Shown in pieces: positions 16,045-16,646 of a DNA stretch of 16,646 nt. Below the pieces are notes generated by a model, which saw only the letters and a program-made list of their open reading frames with translations, did no database searches and was not told the origin of the DNA. The stretch comes from an uncultured Collinsella sp. (GTDB lineage: Bacteria; Actinomycetota; Coriobacteriia; Coriobacteriales; Coriobacteriaceae): assembly GCA_902494295.1 (NCBI GenBank), contig CABUSL010000034.1:1-16646 (forward strand), read 5' to 3'. The position numbers and the translations under genes are program-made. Each line of letters opens with the position of its first letter. Position 1 is the first letter of the stretch.

Positions 16045-16529
16045 CACGACACCTGCCAATCGAACGCGTTGTACTGATGCTCGATCTCGGCGATATGCCC
16101 GCCGCGGATGGTGACACCCACAGCATCGAAGCGAATCGCCTTGAGCGGATAATGCTCCATGAGATAGCAACTTGCGATGCGGCGGTAGCGGCGTTGCTTT
16201 TGGGCGTCCACGGCCTCCTCGGGAAAGACCCGCGTGGTGCAATCCAGCGAAACGCGTCTGGTCTTGACCTCGGCCATCACCACGACATCGTCGAGCTCAT
16301 CGAGCAGCACCAGATCGGCCTCGCCCTCGGTGCAACGATAGCCCTGCTCCAGCAAGGTGTAGCCGCGCTCGTTAAAGTAGTCGATGGTGATCAGCTCGCC
16401 CAGCATGCCTAGCTCGCGGGGACTGAGTCCCTTGATAAACTCGGGCGTCATCGCCCCGGAGTCGAGCTCGCCGTTTTCCCAACGCTCCTTGAGCTGCTGC
16501 GTCTTGCTCTTTTTGCTTGCGGCACTCAT
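16044..16529 (-). CDS. yraN: YraN family (UPF0102) nuclease-like protein
   Basis: The 161-residue cytoplasmic protein has the PD-(D/E)xK-type nuclease-like fold of the YraN family, whose biochemical role is not well established. Core residues are E45 (GELITIDYF), E70 and D72 (EGEADLVLL), and the ExK pair E87 and K89 (MAEVKTRR). A Gln/Arg-rich helix follows (DAQKQRRYRRIASCYL). The first 40 or so residues are a charged Lys/Glu extension beyond the usual family start. AAGGAG lies five bases before ATG 16529. A longer frame to 16619 has no such site. It is the first visible gene of the comM-dprA-trmFO-xerC unit; YraN, DprA and ComM genes often cluster, which suggests a DNA-metabolism role. Confidence 0.88.
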   Translation of the reverse strand: MSAASKKSKTQQLKERWENGELDSGAMTPEFIKGLSPRELGMLGELITIDYFNERGYTLLEQGYRCTEGEADLVLLDELDDVVVMAEVKTRRVSLDCTTRVFPEEAVDAQKQRRYRRIASCYLMEHYPLKAIRFDAVGVTIRGGHIAEIEHQYNAFDWQVS

Positions 16530-16646
16530 GGGGTCTCCTTTCCCGCACACTGCATTGCCCCGATGATGAGGGCACCTTTCATGCGGGTAAGTACCGGAAG
16601 CAAACCAAAAGCTGACCAAATGCCGTCAAAAAACGGGCCGTACGCA
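16530..16646 (-). other. Upstream region of yraN, cut by the window edge
   Basis: This holds the yraN ribosome binding site. On the minus strand GGCCCGTTTTTTG (16636-16624) resembles the 3' arm and T-run of a terminator whose 5' arm would lie outside the window. TTGACG at 16627-16622 resembles a -35 box, but no -10 fits at normal spacing. Confidence 0.25.

Noticed and set aside
16045..16242. Upstream extension of comM inside yraN
   Set aside because: The residues are not family-like. MAFETFAVHA at ATG 16044 matches the usual ComM N-terminus.
16624..16646. Partial terminator at the right edge
   Set aside because: Only one arm and a T-run are visible; the other arm would lie outside the window, so it cannot be supported as a feature.

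Overview
The window is ordinary-looking chromosomal DNA from a high-GC Gram-positive bacterium. Gene order and protein style suggest a member of the Coriobacteriia, most likely Collinsella or a close relative. That assignment is an inference from synteny and recall, not a database match. Fifteen of the sixteen genes lie on the minus strand. Only the first gene, at the left edge, is on the plus strand.

Right part, read leftwards from 16.5 to 11.3 kb: yraN, comM (yifB), dprA, trmFO and xerC form a tightly packed unit with overlaps of a few bases. It combines DNA-processing and competence factors (YraN, ComM, DprA), a tRNA U54 methyltransferase (TrmFO) and a tyrosine recombinase (XerC). A weak terminator follows xerC. 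Next comes a well-formed sigma70-type promoter, with TTGGCA and TATCAT 17 bases apart and a 7-base inverted repeat mostly inside the spacer. Its leader of about 135 nt is rich in possible structure and precedes rpsB-tsf, which ends in a strong intrinsic terminator at 9.4 kb.

Middle and left part, 9.34 down to 0.99 kb: pyrH, frr, uppS, cdsA, dxr, rseP, ispG and proS form one long operon with intergenic gaps of 0-24 bases. It covers UMP phosphorylation, ribosome recycling, the MEP isoprenoid pathway (dxr, ispG) feeding undecaprenyl diphosphate synthesis (uppS), CDP-diacylglycerol synthesis (cdsA), a site-2 membrane protease (rseP) and prolyl-tRNA synthetase (proS). Together these link translation, lipid-carrier supply and envelope homeostasis. 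Ribosome binding sites are often embedded in the 3' end of the gene before, and four of the eight genes appear to start with GTG or TTG. The operon ends at a strong hairpin at 914-954.

A plus-strand APH/choline-kinase-fold phosphotransferase (44-808) converges on proS. The two are separated by back-to-back terminators.

I saw no RNA genes, CRISPR arrays, insertion sequences or prophage. No gene-free stretch exceeds 300 bases; the longest is 219 bases, between xerC and rpsB. The most distinctive items are a roughly 115-residue insertion with a winged-helix-like segment in RseP, the rpsB promoter and leader architecture, and a xerC reading frame whose proper N-terminus has no standard start codon. 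I found no clear new multi-gene system.
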